Positions 6,327-7,763 of a stretch of DNA of 7,763 nucleotides are shown here, piece after piece. Below the pieces are notes generated by a model. That model had not been told where the DNA came from and did not search any database. It was given only the letters and a program-made list of their open reading frames with translations. The stretch is from Verrucomicrobiia bacterium (lineage in GTDB: Bacteria; Verrucomicrobiota; Verrucomicrobiia; Limisphaerales; Palsa-1400): contig JAICXV010000082.1 in NCBI GenBank assembly GCA_025934545.1, forward strand, positions 1-7,763. The letters are read 5' to 3'. The translations under genes and the position numbers were made by a program. The stretch's first letter is position 1. Every line of letters starts with the position of its first letter.

Positions 6327-7229
6327 ATGAGCATGAGAAAAATCGTCGCGCTGATGGCGCTGATGCTGGCGGGGTTGACCGTTGTGAACGCAGCCCCAAT
6401 CGGAGTGGATGTTGAAGTCGCCCTGGATCAGAAAGATTTTCTGCCAGGCGAAGATGTTGTCGCGATCGTTCGCATCAACAACAGGTCGGGCCGTGAAATC
6501 GAATTGGGCGGCGACAAACAATGGCTTTCATTTAACGTCCAGGGCGAGCGCGGCTATCTCATTCCGAAATCCGGCGAGGTGCCGCTGACCGAAAAGATCG
6601 CGGTGCGTTCGGCGCAAGTCGTCACGCGTCGCGTCAATATCACGCCCTATTTTGATTTCGCGCGCCCCGGCCGTTATCACGTAACCGCCACCGTCGACAT
6701 CGCTCAATGGGGCCAACAAGTCTCCAGCAAACCTGCCATGTATATGGTCATGACCGGCGCACATCTCGTCGATGCGCCCGAATTAGAATTTGGCGTCCCC
6801 TCCAAAAGCGCTGACAAAAACGCCGCCCCCGAAATCCGCAGATACATTTTGGAAAAGGCCAGCTACGCCAATTCGATGAAACTTTATTTGCGGTTGATGG
6901 ATGCCAACGGCCGGTCTCTGCGCGTGTTTCCAATTGACCGGATGGTTTCGTTCAGTAAACCCGAGACACAAATCGATGAAGCGAGCAATCTGCACGTGCT
7001 GCACCAAACGGGCGCGCACGATTTCAACTATTGTATTATCAGCCCTGACGGCGACATTCTTCTGCGCCAAACTTATCAATATACCGCGACGCGTCCAACC
7101 CTGCGCAAAAACGATGACGGAAAAGTCTTTGTCGCCGGTGGTATTCGTTTGCTCTCAGCGCGTGATTATCCGCCGGCCACTGCGTCCCTTTCCACAACCA
7201 AACCGGATGCCCAAAACCCACGGCCATAA
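6327..7229 (+). CDS. Secreted protein of unknown function with probable beta-sandwich domain
   Basis: I do not recognise a named family. From ATG 6327 the product is 300 residues; ATG 6333, two codons later, is an equally good start. The N terminus is a clear Sec signal peptide: 'MRK', a hydrophobic stretch to residue 20, then 'VNA' with likely cleavage between A22 and A23. The following region (about 25-140) alternates short beta-type strands, with 'FLPGEDVVAIVRINNRSG' and 'ARPGRYHVTATVDI'. That pattern is common in Ig-like or transglutaminase-associated sandwich domains. A second half (about 160-270) has another strand-rich region containing 'ILLRQTYQYT'. The C-terminal tail (about 275-300) is Pro/Thr-rich and low in complexity. 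There is no lipobox or membrane anchor. The stop overlaps the next gene by 23 bases, pointing to shared translation and perhaps a shared periplasmic or surface role. Confidence 0.8.
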   Translation: MSMRKIVALMALMLAGLTVVNAAPIGVDVEVALDQKDFLPGEDVVAIVRINNRSGREIELGGDKQWLSFNVQGERGYLIPKSGEVPLTEKIAVRSAQVVTRRVNITPYFDFARPGRYHVTATVDIAQWGQQVSSKPAMYMVMTGAHLVDAPELEFGVPSKSADKNAAPEIRRYILEKASYANSMKLYLRLMDANGRSLRVFPIDRMVSFSKPETQIDEASNLHVLHQTGAHDFNYCIISPDGDILLRQTYQYTATRPTLRKNDDGKVFVAGGIRLLSARDYPPATASLSTTKPDAQNPRP

Positions 7230-7763
7230 ATTTATCTTCGCTTGCTTGCTGTTGCTCGCGCTCTGTTTCGCAGGCTGGGCGCAACCGCAACAAGTGGTGC
7301 TCCAATTGAAAAATGGCGATCGGTTGACCGGAAAAATTGAGTCGGAAACGACCAATCAACTTGTCTTAACGACAATCTGGTCGAACAACATCACCGTTCC
7401 GATCGATTGGATTACCAACCGCGCAACGTTGCCGGTCCTCGTCGCGACCAATGCCGCGCCGACGAACGCTATCGTTCTCATTCCTGCGCCTAAACTGCCG
7501 CCGCCCGCCCCGGTCGTCATTCTCCAAAAGAAACCGCAAAACTGGCATTACGAAGCACAGGTCGGTATCAACCTTCAATACAACCAGGCCAACTACGAAC
7601 TGTACTATGGCGCCTTTAAAGCGCTATATACGGGGACGCTTTGGCGCGACACGTTGGAACTCAAAGCCAACTACGGAAAGGTCGACGGAACACTCTCAGC
7701 CAACAGTGTCATGAGCAATTGGCGCGTCGAACATGACATCAACAAAAACAAACGTGCGTTCCT
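7207..7763 (+). CDS. DUF481-type outer-membrane protein (3' end beyond window)
   Basis: An open frame of 185 complete codons runs from ATG 7207 to the window end without a stop. It starts with a signal peptide (hydrophobic core FIFACLLLLALCFAG, likely cleavage after A25 in 'AGWA'). Residues about 30-70 form 'VVLQLKNGDRLTGKI' plus 'NITVPIDWI', the small N-terminal domain found before DUF481 barrels in Verrucomicrobia and Planctomycetes. A Pro/Ala-rich linker follows (about 78-110). From 'NWHYEAQVGINLQYNQ' (about 112) the sequence alternates polar and aromatic residues like beta-barrel strands, as in YdiY-type 'salt-induced outer membrane protein'. 'LALC' is not a valid lipobox. ATG 7207 overlaps the preceding gene by 23 bases. 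The family call is good but based on a partial protein; function is unknown. Confidence 0.78.
   Translation, partial: MPKTHGHKFIFACLLLLALCFAGWAQPQQVVLQLKNGDRLTGKIESETTNQLVLTTIWSNNITVPIDWITNRATLPVLVATNAAPTNAIVLIPAPKLPPPAPVVILQKKPQNWHYEAQVGINLQYNQANYELYYGAFKALYTGTLWRDTLELKANYGKVDGTLSANSVMSNWRVEHDINKNKRAF

Overview
The window comes from a Gram-negative bacterium with an LPS-type outer membrane. It carries a Kdo hydroxylase homologue, an LPS-core-type glycosyltransferase, and the start of an outer-membrane protein of the DUF481 type. The moderately high G+C, weak Shine-Dalgarno signals, DUF481 proteins with an N-terminal 'KNGDRLTG' domain, and an intergenic repeat built on GGAGCTT heptamers together suggest Verrucomicrobiota (Pedosphaera/Limisphaera-like). 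This assignment is inferred from protein and repeat style, not from a marker gene. All genes lie on the + strand and coding density is high.

Layout: (1) 2-742, the 3' part of an RmlD-type sugar-nucleotide reductase. It overlaps (2) 705-1571, a complete glutamyl-Q tRNA(Asp) synthetase. (3) 1578-1681 is a long imperfect inverted repeat made of 7-base units. (4) 1701-2945 is a short, divergent member of the uronate isomerase (UxaC-like) amidohydrolases. (5) A 116-base spacer has a small palindrome and a possible -10 element. (6) 3062-6206 is a probable operon of acylphosphatase, calcineurin-type phosphoesterase, LpcC-like GT4 glycosyltransferase and Kdo hydroxylase, closed by a hairpin-plus-T-tract terminator that overlaps the last stop codon. 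(7) 6327-7229 encodes a secreted protein of unknown function, preceded by a sigma70-like promoter candidate. It overlaps (8) 7207-7763, the 5' part of a DUF481-type outer-membrane protein cut by the window end.

How the genes fit together: the glycosyltransferase and Kdo hydroxylase point to inner-core LPS modification, with Kdo converted to Ko and a sugar, possibly mannose, added near Kdo. The acylphosphatase and phosphoesterase upstream look like co-transcribed housekeeping enzymes with no clear LPS role. The last two genes look like a co-translated envelope pair.

I found no CRISPR array, RNA gene, phage or transposase gene. I also found no convincing exotic new system. The most interesting items are the heptamer-based palindromic repeat, the LPS-core operon with its directly abutting in-frame TAG|TTG junction, and the divergent uronate isomerase homologue.
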